Shown: positions 23,170 through 34,255 of the stretch, piece by piece
Layout of the letters: every line of letters starts with the position of its first letter
Numbering within the stretch: the stretch's first letter is position 1
Position numbers and translations under genes: made by a program
DNA from: Limnephilus marmoratus
Taxonomy: Eukaryota; Arthropoda; Insecta; Trichoptera; Limnephilidae
NCBI GenBank assembly: GCA_917880885.1
Contig: OU862913.1
Coordinates: 41,511,460-41,575,459, forward strand
Reading direction: 5' to 3'
DNA: 64,000 nt
Notes under the pieces: generated by a model
The model's database searches: none
The model's input: only the letters and a program-made list of their open reading frames with translations
What the model was told of the DNA's origin: nothing

Positions 23170-23460
23170 AAGAATTTGTAGATTCATGTAATTATGCTAC
23201 ACACAGCTGTGTATCGCAAACGGCTGTTAGTCGTCATATCAGTCCAGTTGTGTTCTTATTGCATCCCTATTGGATAGTTTATTGGCAGAGTACATAGAGA
23301 GTATGTAAACATACAACGAAATAAAGTTAAACAAAGGGTATGTTTTAGTAAAAAATATATTTTGTTGCAAATCCCAAAAATGGTGTACGGTGTGTGATTC
23401 TGAAACAAATAAAATATACCTCATTAGTTGTATAATATATTATGTATTGTTATTTATTTT

Positions 23461-23600
23461 AGACTTAATGAAAAATTTCAATTTCCAGGAGTGGTAGGAT
23501 GCATCGAAGGCATTTCTACTGCGTCCGTACATGATAATGCCACTTTTAAATGCAGTTCCCGGTATGCAAAAATCCACATATATAGAATATACATTGCAAG
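23461..23600 (+). pseudogene. PIF/Harbinger transposase fossil
   Basis: After a TTATTTTAG acceptor-like sequence the frame reads LNEKFQFPGVVGCIEGIS, then TASVHDNATFKCSS. In Harbinger nucleases (DDE_4 type) the first part is normally FPGVVGxIDGT and the second GSVHDxxxF. Here the first catalytic Asp is Glu, and the roughly 50 residues between the two motifs are missing. It lies between the two Myb/SANT-like copies, which is where a Harbinger transposase gene would be expected. Confidence 0.6.
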
Positions 23601-23639
23601 GCCTGGAAATGCATTGAGCATTACTTTGGTCTTTTTTTA

Positions 23640-23890
23640 TATGAATACCGCACAAGAATCCCGAACAGCTCCCATCTGGAGCCAGTGAGACTATGGCATC
23701 CCCAATTGGGGTATGTCATGAAGCTGAAGGTAGCGGGGAGGGGAAGAAGATGGGGAAGAGGAAAGTGGGCAAGTACCTGGCTATTCAGATCTGGTCACCA
23801 AACACAGCTAAAGCCATTTCAAGCAACGTTTCAATTCTGAATGGTGGTCTTACACCAGGGCGATACTGAGAGTATCTTCCACTCTGGAAC
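23640..23890 (+). repeat. Interspersed repeat R1, copy 1
   Basis: Shared phrases are CACAAGAATCCC, CTGGAGCCAGTGAGA, CCAATTGGGGTATG, CTATTCAGATCTGGTCACC, TTTCAAGCAACGTTTCAAT and CGATACTGAGAGTATCTTCC. Other copies lie at 28742-29003 and 29020-29280 (minus) and 48655-48925 (plus). It follows the Harbinger transposase fossil here, so it may be that element's 3' region. Confidence 0.65.
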
Positions 23891-24115
23891 ATGCCCCAAA
23901 TATAATATATATTTTATTTATTTATTTATTCTTAGTACATTTATGTTACAAAGGTATAATATATTGTCCTCCACACTAGGAGTTCACCTGTGTTGTAGAG
24001 GACATTTTTCAGAAGTAAATTATAAATTGTGAATAGTAAAACAAAAGAGTGTTAATAGCTACTATAAAGACTACTACTATTATTTTTAATTAATTAATTG
24101 TGAAACACCACAAAT

Positions 24116-24345
24116 CAATGTGGTTCGCTACGTTTGATGATTTAGCAGAGGTGCCCGCGTTCATGGGGTGAGGTTTGTCTAGGTCTTGGAGGCGGATGAC
24201 CAGGACACACTGAACCTCAGATTCCTACCCACCCCTTAAACCTTTTTCCTTCCCACAATTTTCCTCTCCTTCCTTTCCTTAAAAAAACCCTCTACACAGC
24301 ATCCCCAAAGATGACACAGACCCTGAAGGTCTGAAAAAAAAAAAA
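24116..24345 (+). mobile_element. CR1-like 3' tail
   Basis: It contains GTGGTTCGCTACGTTTGATG, GGGGTGAGGTTTGTCTAGG, GCGGATGACCAGGACACACT, CAGCATCCCCAAAGATGACA and an A-rich end. The order matches the minus-strand copy at 11345-12025 and the plus copy at 27960-28400. Confidence 0.65.
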
Positions 24346-24361
24346 AATAAAAATAAAAAAA

Positions 24362-24440
24362 TTATTTGCGCACGCCGAGTTCAAACCTGCGACCTTCGGA
24401 TTGTGAGTCAAGAGTCTTACCTCGGAACCACGCTAACACT
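24362..24440 (-). mobile_element. tRNA-derived SINE-like head fragment
   Basis: On the minus strand the fragment contains AGGTCGCAGGTTTGAACTCG, which fits a pol III B box (GGTTCGANNCC-like), preceded by a tRNA-like GACTCACAATCC. Comparable fragments occur at 48985-49040 and 50943-51012. Confidence 0.5.
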
Positions 24441-24717
24441 CGGGACACACCTAAGAAGCTGTATACTCAAGCATCGGGTACTTCATTATACTCCCCTGAT
24501 GACTATTAAAATTATAAATGCCAGAACCAGCAGACTTGTGTGTCGAAGATAATTTGAGGCGAATTGCTGAAGGACTCCATGCAGATGACGACAACCTTGA
24601 TGATAACAAGGTCAAATTGCTAGGAGTAGGATTGTCACCAATTTATATAAAATCTTACTTATCTAATCATCTTTTAAAGGTTGCAAACATTCATTTAAAA
24701 TTACCTGCATTATCAGC

Positions 24718-26693
24718 CTACTCTCCATTAGGCTGAGCTTCCTCTCTTCTCTCTCTCTCTCGCCTCTCTTCTTGCCTCTCCTCTCTCTTCTCCCTCCTCT
24801 CTTCCAGGCGGAGCCGCTTCTCCTCTCTTGACTCGCACCTCACCTCTCTCGCCTCTCTGCTTTCCTCTAACAATATCAAACGCTCTTCTACGGAGAGCGC
24901 CTTTCTATTCGCTGAAAGAAAATAGTCAATAAATATTTAAACGTTTGTTATTTGTCACATACCATTTTATAGTTTTTCCAAACACTCCACTACTTAGTAT
25001 TTCAGTGCTTTAGTACTTACGGTTACTTGCAAGCGGGACTGCCTCTACGGGATATGGGGCCACGTACTCCACTTCCAGTTGTAGCAAGTGTTCCACCTCC
25101 GGTAGTGGTGATGATGGTGGTGTACTTGTTTCCACTATGAAATCAATCTGCAACAACAGTCGAAAGGTATTAGCTTATCTTGTATCGTTAAAATAACTGA
25201 GCAATGCACACTCTTGTATTCTCTTTGAAAGCTGCACCAAATATACCACAAGCAGTTATCTATTACACAGTATAAAGCAAAGTCGCTCCCGCTCTCAGTA
25301 CGCTTAGATCTTTTAAACTACGCAATGGACTTTCATGAGGTTTTCACCAATAGATAGAGTGATTCATGAGGTAGGTTTAGGCATCAAGGTTTTGTGTAAA
25401 TTGGTTGATACAATAATAATTGGATGATTTGTATAGCGCTGTTTTTGTGAAAAATCACCTCAAGGGTGCTGTAATAATATAATATATATATAAAGGGAGC
25501 AGGCTGGCAAGCGGGCGGTGTGGATTTGATATGTATCCAAATTAACAGATGGCGTTGGTTATAAAGGTTGGGTAATGGCGTTGTGTTTCGTTAGCCACAG
25601 CATCGTGTGACCGGGTCACATAGTATTTTTATATTGCACGTCGATGAATGATATCAACAATGAAGTTCTAAACAATTTGCAACTAAAAGCAGGAACCGTT
25701 GATACTTTACTAACTGTCTAACCATCAAGTCATTTCACCGCAGGGGTAGGCAGAGAGAACGGACCGCCAAACAACTCAGTCTATTATAATATAACATATT
25801 CTCCAGCTTTATGTCAACATGTTTTTCATAATAATATAACTATATTATTAAGCTTAAGAGATGATAATAACTTACTTAGGGGGTATTTCACCATAGGATA
25901 ATGTATACTAATAAATAATTAATAAATACTTAGCTATAGGTAGAAAACTTGGCTAACTTATCCGATTTGTAGTCACCGTTCTTAAGTTCGAGTAGGTATA
26001 GAATAGTAAGCTCCGACTTTATAAGGAAATAAATCTTAAACTGGAATTCGAAAATATACATATTCCTATGGCCTATCGGTAAGCTATCAAGAGGATGGTG
26101 AAATACTTCCAAATTACAGTAATAATTAGTTAACTTACAGGTACGGACTCCGTGGCAGTACATCCATATACTGCCTCGGCCGAAATGATAGCCAGGACCC
26201 TTTCCTCCAACGGAGTCAAGGGCTGTGCCCGGCTGGGGCCACCTCCGGTCTTCAACATCTCGGATCGCAAGCCGGATGCCTTTTTTTTAACAGCGTTTCG
26301 TTGATCCCTCCATGTCTGAAATAAAGAGATATTTTTGTACTACAGAAAATATAATAAAATTCAAATTATGTATATCAATAAAGAATGTTGAAATATAAAA
26401 TTTTTATTTCAATCCGTAATCCAATTGAAGTCCGTGACTGGTTGTAATAATAGAAACATAATAGTGATAATAATATAATGAGTGCATACCTGTTGCCACC
26501 TGTCGCCACTCTTCGTGCACCCCAGCTCCATGGCATTCAGGTCAACCGCCAGGGAAGACCACGCCGATTCGTTATTGATGCGGCCATCATTTCCCAGGTG
26601 TCGCCCTGAAGCCATTGCTGGTCTCTCTTCCAGCCGACTTATCATGGTCTCCAGCTGCCCGCTCGACACACGCCTCCTACTCGAACTAGACAT
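24718..26693 (-). CDS. Myb/SANT-like DNA-binding protein (Harbinger-type), right copy
   Basis: Four exons on the minus strand: 26693-26490, 26315-26139, 25147-25021 and 24911-24718. Phases match and all introns are GT-AG; the product is 233 residues. Residues 13-90 form a Myb/SANT-like domain of the type paired with PIF/Harbinger transposases and related to the zeste-like family: SGQLETMISRLEERPAMASG, then W45, W66 and W70, then a basic KKKASGLRSEM segment. TGGGP (91-95) follows, then LTPLEERVLAIIS, an acidic middle, and a C-terminal Arg/Glu-rich helix (about 170-230) likely to be a coiled coil. In such transposons this protein binds element ends and helps the transposase enter the nucleus; domesticated copies act as DNA-binding regulators. 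No intact transposase is present here. The start is the first ATG, just after a short 5' untranslated stretch. Confidence 0.75.
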
Positions 26694-27215
26694 CTGTTGA
26701 AGAAATATGGGCTTAATTTAAAGAATTGTTTCGTTAAATTAACTTTAATACATATCTCGATGGCAAATCTACATCTGTAGAACAATTGAATATTTGGGGA
26801 CGAAAAAACCGCTAACCGCCGCACTTTTAGGCAAAGATTATGGAAATTACACTTCATTTCAAAAATTAGTACAAGAAACAACTATTTACGTACAAAAAAA
26901 TAGGTTTTTAGGTTAATTTTGACAAACTACCTAATTCATGCGAATTTGAATTGAAACGAAATTTTGCAAACGTCAAATCCTTGGTATACAACTTTAAACA
27001 TACATTAGTGGATAAATAATCGTGCATTCTTACAGTATTTCGTGTTTTAAACTACTGAAAACCGGCGAAATTAGCATTGAAAAGGCAATAATAGGCAATT
27101 GACATTTCGACAACCATAGAAAATTACACAAAATTGCAGAAATCTATGCACAAATCTGACGGCACATCTCGTACGAGATAGATCTCGTATCACAATAATT
27201 AGGAAATCGCTCTGC
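24938..27215 (-). repeat. Palindrome right arm
   Basis: Inverted near-identical copy of 19770-22050. The outer boundary is sharp: both arms start at GCAGAGCGATTTCC and differ immediately outside it. The inner boundary falls in intron 3 after GACAAATAACAAAC. The spacer between the arms is about 2.9 kb. Confidence 0.93.
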
Positions 27216-27752
27216 AGACCTACCGACTAAGTGGGTAGGACTACGAGTGTTTTAAACTAATAGACTGATATTTTCCAATTTTGAAATAATCTTTGCATTT
27301 TTGTTTAGACCGTAATATAATTTGATTAGAAAATTTCTATGATATAATTTTAATTTCGCAACAACATAATAGTCACATAAGAATCAGATTTATTCGTTTG
27401 ATTATGCCAAAGATAATTATCACGACACGGTCCACCGCAGCTCTATTCAAGTAACCTCCTCTCTATGACATTAATTGCAGAGTAAAAATAATATTCATGT
27501 TCAGATTAGAACTATTGGGAGAAAAAATAATAAAAATGCTTACCTTCTGCATAATTTATGAGATTGCAACAATAAATTGGTATCGTTTCAAATAATTGAA
27601 AGTGCCTTTGAAGTTTGATGGTTTGGTGAATAATTTGATTATTTGGTGGTTTTTCATGTATCAATATTGTGACCTTATATACGGTATATGTCTATGTCTT
27701 CTGTATACGGTATATGTCTTCTTTTTAGTACATTTCGTATTGCATAGTCAAT
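27216..27752. other. Upstream region of the 7-finger gene
   Basis: AT-rich with no coding pattern. TATACGGTATATGTCT is repeated twice close together (27677-27720) just upstream of the first exon. No TATA box or initiator could be placed with confidence. Confidence 0.5.
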
Positions 27753-30490
27753 ATGACTAGCGTAAAGACTGAGCCGGGGTCGGAAGGAATATTTGAAGGA
27801 CTGTTCGTTTCCCAAATAGATATATCATATCCAGATATTAAACAGGAGTGCCTGGAGCATGCAAGCAATGAAGAGCAGACAGGTAAGCAGCGGGAAATTC
27901 TATCAGTATTGATATTATAACAATATATTGTGACCCACTCTTACATAAACCCATTTATCAATTTGGGAGGCGGATGTGAGTACCGCCACCCGTGAACCAT
28001 TTTTTGGATTCATCTCTGCCATAGGTTACCCCAAGTGGTTCGCTACGTTTGGTGACCTAGCAGGGGTGCCCCTAGTGAGGTTTTTCCAGGTCTTGACGGT
28101 GGATGCATCTGCCCATCAGTTGCGTGGCAGCCTTTTGATCTCTCCAGCTAGACTCTCTCGGAACACCGCCTTGCACCGCGGTGGGAGGGATGGATTCACA
28201 CGTCCGTCACTCCTGGAGACATTGACCCCCGCATTCCTACCCACCGCTCATACCTTTTTCCATCGCAGACCTTTATCTCCTTTCTTTCCTTTAAATACCC
28301 CCACACAGCATCCCCAAAGATGACATAGGCCCTGGGGGGGGGGGGGGGGAATTATTTTCCTCAGGGCCTCCTGTGTTGAGCTAATGTAAAAAAATCCTCC
28401 TATTTGTAGGTATTTGCGTAAAACTTAAATGGTTTTCTTTTATAAAATCAATGCAGTTAAGTACTTGCATTATGTTGTACATGTACAGGCACGCTGTAGA
28501 AATCTCAAAGTGGCCACAAAAATACGTCAATTGCAGTGGAGTTTAATTTCATAGTTTTAGTACTAATGGTACTAAATTATCACCCGTCGCGTTAAGGTCG
28601 TGTGCTAACTCTAAGAAAATTGCCTTAAAAAAGTGCCAAATGTCCTCGTGTGTAAAGAGAAAATGTTTTAATTACTCGGCAAATACTATTACAAGCCATG
28701 GTATAACATTTAATTTGTAAATACCTACCTACAGTTTATTTGCGGCACGTTCCAGAGTGGAAGATACTCTCAGTATCGCCCTGGTGTAAGACCACAATTC
28801 AGAATTGAAACGTTGCTTGAAATGGCATTAACCGTGTTTGGTGACCAGATCTGAATAGCCAGGTACTTCCCCACCTTCCTCTTCCCTATCTCCTTCCCCT
28901 CCCCAATACCTTCAGCCTCACAACATACCCCAATTGGGGATGCCACAGTCCCACTGGCTCCAGACGGAAGCAGTTGGGACTCTTGTGCGGTATTCATGTA
29001 AAAAACCTATATAGCATTATTGCTCCAGATTGAAAAATACTCTTGAGTATCGCCATGATGTAAGACCATCATTCTGAATTGAAAGGTTGCTTGAAATGAC
29101 TTAAGAAATGTGATGACCAGATCTGAATAGCCAGGTACTTCTCCATCTTCCTCTTCTCCACCTCCTTCCCCCTTCATTTCTCCAACACCTTCAGCCTTAC
29201 AACATACCCCAGTTGTGAATGCCATAGTCTCACTGGCTCCAGATGGGAGCAGTTGGGACTCTTGTGGGGTATTCAAATTATAATAAAGAAATAATATATA
29301 ATAATTAATAATTCGACGCAACTTTTGAATACGAAAATGCCGTCGGGTCATATCGTTTATTTCTTTCATACACATATTATTTTTGCCCTTTGACATACTT
29401 GAACAAGGTTTAAATTTAAAAAAAAAAACTGAAAACCAAAGTGTTTCTTACTTGCCATATTTTATCTTTATTTTGTGAAACAATATCAAGTCTTCACGTA
29501 TAGACCACCTCAACACGGGCATGAGCCTAGCATGGTGGTCGAAAAATCCTCAAATGATGTAACCATTCAAAGCAATGAATAAAGAAAAATAATAATAAAA
29601 ATATGTATAACGTTATTGTATAAAATCACTATGACGTAATATACTCTTGCAATTTTAATTTTTCAGTTGGAGACCTACTTGAAGTGCGGCAATTTTATGC
29701 CTGTGAATCGTTGAAGCAAGAATCAGTTGAAGAAAAGCAATTTTCCAATAATACTTTAAAAGGAAAACTGCTCTCAGATTCAAAGCTCGGTTGCAATTTA
29801 GGTATACGTTTGAAAACAAGGAAAAAAACAGGAATGCCCACTTACGATGAAAAGAAACCGCGTGAAAGGAAACATTCCCATCATAACCCCATTAAGAACA
29901 GTACTGAAAAATCAATCGCTTGTTCAGAGTGCAATTACACATGTAAATCTAATGGTCAACTCAACAGACATTTTATTATGCATAGTGGACTGAAGCCGCT
30001 TTCTTGTTCACAATGCACACTCGTTTTTAAATATCAAAGTGACTTAAGGAAACATTCGTTTACTCACAGTGAAGATAAGCCATTTGCCTGCAAAGAGTGC
30101 AGCTTTACCTGTAAAAGAGCCTCCTACTTAAAAAATCACTCCCTCTCCCATTCTTCAGTAAGGCCCTTTTCATGTAATGAGTGTAATTACACTTGCAAAT
30201 TTAAAGCCCAACTTAAACCGCATATGTCCGTTCACAGTGGATACAAACCATTTGTTTGTTTTTATTGCAAATATGCCACTGCTTCTTCAGGGGACTTACG
30301 GAAACACTCCCTTATCCACATAGGGGCAAGACCATTTGAGTGCTCTTACTGCAGCTATACCTGTAAAAGAAGTGGTCACCTGAAATCTCACATGCTGACC
30401 CACAATAGACAACAATTTGAGTGTCAACTCTGCAACTTTACATGTAAAATGAATACAACCTGGAAAAAGCATATGCTCAAACACAATTAG
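27753..30490 (+). CDS. C2H2 zinc-finger protein, 7 fingers (ZNF-A)
   Basis: Exon 1 is 27753-27882, exon 2 is 29667-30490; the intron is GT-AG and the phase is 1. The product is 317 residues. Exon 1 encodes an acidic N-terminal peptide with two psi-K-x-E sites, VKTEP (4-8) and IKQE, of the kind modified by SUMO. Residues 129-315 hold seven C2H2 fingers with 28-residue spacing. In most of them the usual core Phe is Cys, giving a Y-x-C signature such as CNYTCKSNGQL. Linkers are degenerate TGEKP types (HSGLKPLS, HSEDKPFA). It is probably a nuclear sequence-specific DNA-binding protein. The intron of 1.8 kb is filled with CR1-like and R1 repeats. The closest relative in the window is the gene at 53129. 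I found no frameshift or stop. Confidence 0.88.
27960..28400 (+). mobile_element. CR1-like 3' tail in the ZNF-A intron
   Basis: GTGGTTCGCTACGTTTGGTG, CAGCATCCCCAAAGATGACA and CAGGGCCTCCTGTG mark the same tail family as 11345-12025 and 24116-24345, interrupted by a G run near 28326. The 115-codon open frame here is accidental. Confidence 0.65.
28742..29280 (-). repeat. Interspersed repeat R1, two tandem minus-strand copies
   Basis: 28742-29003 and 29020-29280 are consecutive minus-orientation copies of the R1 repeat described at 23640. The shared phrases read in reverse order here, including GATACTCTCAGTATCGCC and CCAATTGGGGATGCC. Open frames of 75 and 129 codons on the minus strand follow the repeat and are probably not a gene. 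Confidence 0.65.
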
Positions 30491-30625
30491 TTTGATGGAC
30501 TCAGGTTATCAAAGGATATCTGGGACGAAACTCTTCTTCAGGATCAAATTAACTCTATCAGAAGAAACCAGTATCAAACAAACTTATTTTTTTACTTACT
30601 AAAAGGACTCTACGCAATCACATTA

Positions 30626-31059
30626 AACGACTCCAGATACTAATATCTACAGCCTGTATGTCTGACGAATATCTACAGCTCATATGTTGAACTAATATCT
30701 ACAAACTTCAGAGTGTTGATTAATATCTACAGAGCTTAGGTTGAACTAATATCTACAGAGCATAGGTTGGACTAATCAGCTAAATGTGTCCATTAGTCCG
30801 ATATTAGGGATTTTTACATACATACTAACATAAATTAAGTTTTTTAAACTGCATACGCAATATTACGTTATTCCAATATGCTATACACAATTGCAAATCC
30901 AACCTCTGCCAGTGCTGTAGATATTCGTCAACACTTTGGTTCTCATAGATATTAATCAACAGTTTGAGCTGTAGATATTCGTCAACACTTTGATTCTCAT
31001 AGATATTAGTTCGATTTTTTCAGTTTTTGGAATTCCTGTAGATATTAGTAGACGCCTCC
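30626..31059. mobile_element. TAATATCTACAG foldback/MITE element, copy 1
   Basis: A 434-bp unit. In its left half the motif TAATATCTACAG (or close variants) appears five times in direct orientation; in the right half it appears five times inverted (CTGTAGATATTA). Terminal stretches are AACGACTCCAGATACTAAT and TTAGTAGACGCCTCC. The only other copy seen is at 56829-57256 in the opposite orientation. It begins about 135 bp after the ZNF-A stop codon. It has no coding content. Confidence 0.85.
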
Positions 31060-31394
31060 CATTAAACCGGACGTAGTAAGTACCTACATGCAGAAAGTAC
31101 TGAAGAGATATAATGATATATATATACGTATTTAATATCAGAACCAGGTGCATCCATTTTTAAGCAGTTTCTGTTTTTTTAATTGCATACATAAATGTAT
31201 TTTTTTTTGCATCACCAGAGAGTAACTTTTTTGTTTGAAATTTCCTGCGCCTGGTTTTTCATTTCTTGTTTTGTTTTTTTTTGTTGTTTCGTTATTTCGT
31301 AAAAAAATATTAAGAATAACATACTTAATAATTTTGTCGTGGAATAACTAAACAAATTATATTTGTATATATAATTTATATACATATACGAAGA

Positions 31395-32102
31395 TTGTCT
31401 AAGAAGTAAAGACCATTCTAATTTAAAAAATCAGGAAAAATGTATGTTTACAAAAAAAAACATATTACATTTTAAGGTACACATCCCCACTATCTTTCGA
31501 CGTAGTTCACGTTATGATCGATGTACTTGGTGAGCCGTGTCACTAGATCCTTGACTCCCTTATATGCTATCACTTCTCCTTCCGCGTCCTAGTTGGTCTC
31601 CAAATATTTTCCTGCTAAATTTTGCTTCAGGTGAAGAAAAATATGCAAATCAAGTCATTGATTGCCTTTTTGATTCTGGGATTCGGTGGTGAACCCATGT
31701 TTAAACCCAAAAAGCTTCGCCTTGGTTGAAAAACATATGGTTCGAAGAGATTCGCTTTCGCGAGCGCTTTCCAAACGATTTTGCTCTTCAGCATTTTGTT
31801 AACCCAACGAACCCATTTTTTCCTCAAAATCATTTGTGTGGTAGACTTATTGATGTTTGGGATCAAAATTGCGATCTTAGACTCGACTAGTTGAGAAAGT
31901 GAATAATTGAGTGCACCTCGCAGGCGGCTGGATTCGACAGCGGAGCGTCGATGGCAAATGGACTCAAAGATCGTACTGAAGCAGCTACCAAGTCGGATCA
32001 CCGCTGGTTTTTTAGGGGAAAGTCTGAGCTATACGCTAGTGCCGCCATATTTTGATAAATAATGTCACCGAAAATGAGGAACGGTCTTTAATTCTTGGAC
32101 AA
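31395..32102 (-). mobile_element. Tc1/mariner-like element, decayed
   Basis: The ends are inverted repeats of about 25 bp. The left reads TTGTCTAAGAAGTAAAGACC and the reverse complement of the right reads TTGTCCAAGAATTAAAGACC. Between them the minus strand has a broken frame (31627-32001 and further codons to about 31490) with an IS630-like flavour, including SKIAILIPNINKSTTQMILR and, near the end, VTRLTKYIDHNVNYVE. Length and TIRs fit a deleted Tc1/mariner-group copy, but no DDE/D catalytic motif can be identified, so the family call is tentative. Confidence 0.5.
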
Positions 32103-32676
32103 GTTAAGCATATCGAACTTATACGTTTATCAAACTTTGATCGTTTATCTTTTAATTTCCTGCACAAATGAATTTTCTTGTGCACCACCTAACTTTTTTT
32201 TCAACAGCGCCCTTTTTTCCATTCTTTATTTTGTTAATTTTTGTTTCGTTATTCTTTAAAAATTATGTTAATACTTATTATAATCCTGTCAACGGAAAAA
32301 TAAAGGGATTAAAAAAAAAAGATTTCATAATTTTTGCATTAAAAAAAAAATTCGCCTCGAAATATTTTTTAAAGTTTAAATTAAAGTTGTGAAAAAGTAT
32401 AATACTGGTAGTGGACTAGCGCAGACTCTTGCAAAATCACGGGATATTAATTGTAATGTTCTGTGATTTACAACATGTCGGTTTTGTGAAGCTAAAAGTT
32501 ATAAAAAAGACTCTGGATCATCGACTTTCAAATGAAGAAATGTATCTTTCGAGTGTCATTAAAAGTTATGCTTAAAAAATATATAAGTAAATTAATATTA
32601 TCAATTATAATAGGTACCCTACGCAATAAGAAAAAAAACAAAAAACTTTGAAAAGGCTTACAAATACAATATTGGA

Positions 32677-32907
32677 TTGAATCAACGATACAAATTAGAT
32701 GAGGTTGAATACACTGGTGAGTACGCGAAATTAAGTGAGGCATTTAATAAACGATTTAAGGACGTGAAAAGAGAGCAAACGGATTTGAACATATTTGCTA
32801 CACCGTTCAACGTCGAACCATCGAATGTGCCCGATAATCTGCAGCACGAAATTATTCAATTACAAAATGATGAACTAAAAGCTAGATATAACAATCTCCC
32901 CAAATAA
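32677..32907 (+). pseudogene. hAT transposase-derived fragment (GTF2IRD2/ZBED-like)
   Basis: The frame encodes KLSEAFNKRFKDVKREQTDL, then NIFATPFNVEPSNVPDNLQH, then EIIQLQNDELKARYNNLP. This order is typical of the C-terminal third of hAT transposases and their vertebrate relatives such as GTF2IRD2 and ZBED5: F..RF.D, ..F..PF, LQ.E.I.LQ.D. No catalytic or dimerisation part remains nearby. It probably belongs to the element that ends at 34060. Confidence 0.65.
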
Positions 32908-33289
32908 AGTCAGGAATCACTGGTTATATTTAGTCAAGCATGTCTCTTAACATTTTGTATATACAAACATTAAAACCATAATAATTGCCCCACTTCTGGC
33001 ATAAAAAAAAATCATTACATGTAATTTATTGTAATTAGTTAAATAAATATAAAATTATATTGCGGACAATAAATATGCTACAAAATGTAGAAAAACCATT
33101 CACGTGATCAGAGTACAATTTAATTTAAGCTGGTTGACTAGTGGACACCTATGCAGATTCCTTCTAAAGGTAAAACCAATCTTGAGTTCACAACGCACAT
33201 TCCTGTTGTGGATTCATCTGCTAACCCTAAAGCATTTCGAAGGTATAACCAATTTGATGTTCTAGGTGCAGTATTTATTTTTGACGCAT

Positions 33290-33965
33290 TCGAGATATTC
33301 GAGTATTAGAATAGTATAGTATTAGAAGTGCATTTATAAAATTCAAGTTGCGTACTTTGTGCTGCCAGAAATGGAGGAAAGCCATTTTCATGTTCTGAGT
33401 GGAGTGTTAATTTCCCGCGTACAAACTCACTTTATTATTAAAACCAGTTCTGTGCTTAGAATGCAACGAAAAAATTCCAGGTGGGGTTTTATCTCGGTGA
33501 CGCGTTTCGTAAGAAACCATTCTCGTGTGTGAATTGCAGTTATAAATTTGTAGTTGCATATGTGCTGCTAGTACTGGAGGAAAGCAATTTCACATTCTGA
33601 GTATAGTTTTATTTTAATTCCCCGCGTACAGATTCAACCTGTAATTAAAACCAGTTCTGTGTTAAGAATGCAACGAAAACGCATTAGGTGTGATTTTATT
33701 TGCTAACGTATTTCTTATGTTAGAAGTGCATTTATAAAACTCTAGTTTCGTAGTTTTTGCTGCCAGAATAAGGGGAAAGCCATTTTCATGTTCTGAGTGT
33801 AGTTTTAATTCCCCGCATGCAAACTTAATCTAAATTGAAACTAGTTCAAAGTGCAACGAAAAATTTCGGTTGTGGTTTCATCTGTTGATGCATTTTGACG
33901 GAAACCATTCTCGTGTTCAAAGTGCAGTTATAAAATTCTGGTTGCAGACTGAGTGTAGCTATAAT
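33290..33965 (+). pseudogene. Fossil C2H2 zinc-finger array A
   Basis: Several degenerate units carry the finger opening KPFSCSE/CVNC, for example KKPFSCVNCSYKFVVA near 33510 and RKPFSCSKCSYKILVAD near 33900, alternating with KPFSCSECSFNSPH-like units. Stops and frameshifts separate them, and the His pairs are mostly lost. The Y-x-x spacing resembles fingers of the living genes at 27753 and 53129. The same units appear, better ordered, inside the mobile elements at 37184-39040 and 46330-47385. Confidence 0.6.
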
Positions 33966-33989
33966 TAAAGAGTGCTGGCAGTTGTCAGT

Positions 33990-34060
33990 GCCACCCCCCC
34001 TCCCCCCCGAGACGGAAATTGGAGTGCGGCCCGCGACGCTAAAAAGGTTCCCCACCCCTG
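33990..34060. mobile_element. hAT-like right terminus
   Basis: The sequence ends GGTTCCCCACCCCTG at 34060; its reverse complement starts CAGGGGTGGGGAACC, a typical hAT terminus. Just inside lies GCGGCCCGCGACG and a C-rich run. The candidate target duplication would be CTTTAGGG, but I did not find the left end. Confidence 0.55.
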
Positions 34061-34084
34061 CTTTAGGGACTTGTCAAATAAGAA

Positions 34085-34255
34085 AGGCTACCATAGACTG
34101 AACAATGAAGTGCACACGACAAAATGTCATTGATGTGCAATAAAAAAGTTGAAGACAGAACCGATCCATGTGGGACGCCAGCGTTTATCGTATGTGAGGA
34201 AGATGTGAAATCATCGGCAAACTGTTGTAAAGGGTCGACAGAAGGGGGTTAATGC
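34085..34255 (-). pseudogene. CR1-like RT fragment, motif B region
   Basis: The minus strand encodes SHTINAGVPHGSVLSS, then FLLHINDILS, the RT motif B and following helix. The expected Q of GVPQGS is H. A closely related plus-strand copy is at 49337-49486. Confidence 0.7.

Noticed and set aside
28770..29396. Minus-strand frames of 75 and 129 codons as a small gene family
   Set aside because: They lie in tandem R1 repeats, and the predicted peptides are not preserved in the copies at 23640 and 48655.
31627..32001. Standalone 124-residue gene
   Set aside because: It lies between Tc1/mariner-like inverted repeats and is treated as transposase debris, although the catalytic motif is not visible.
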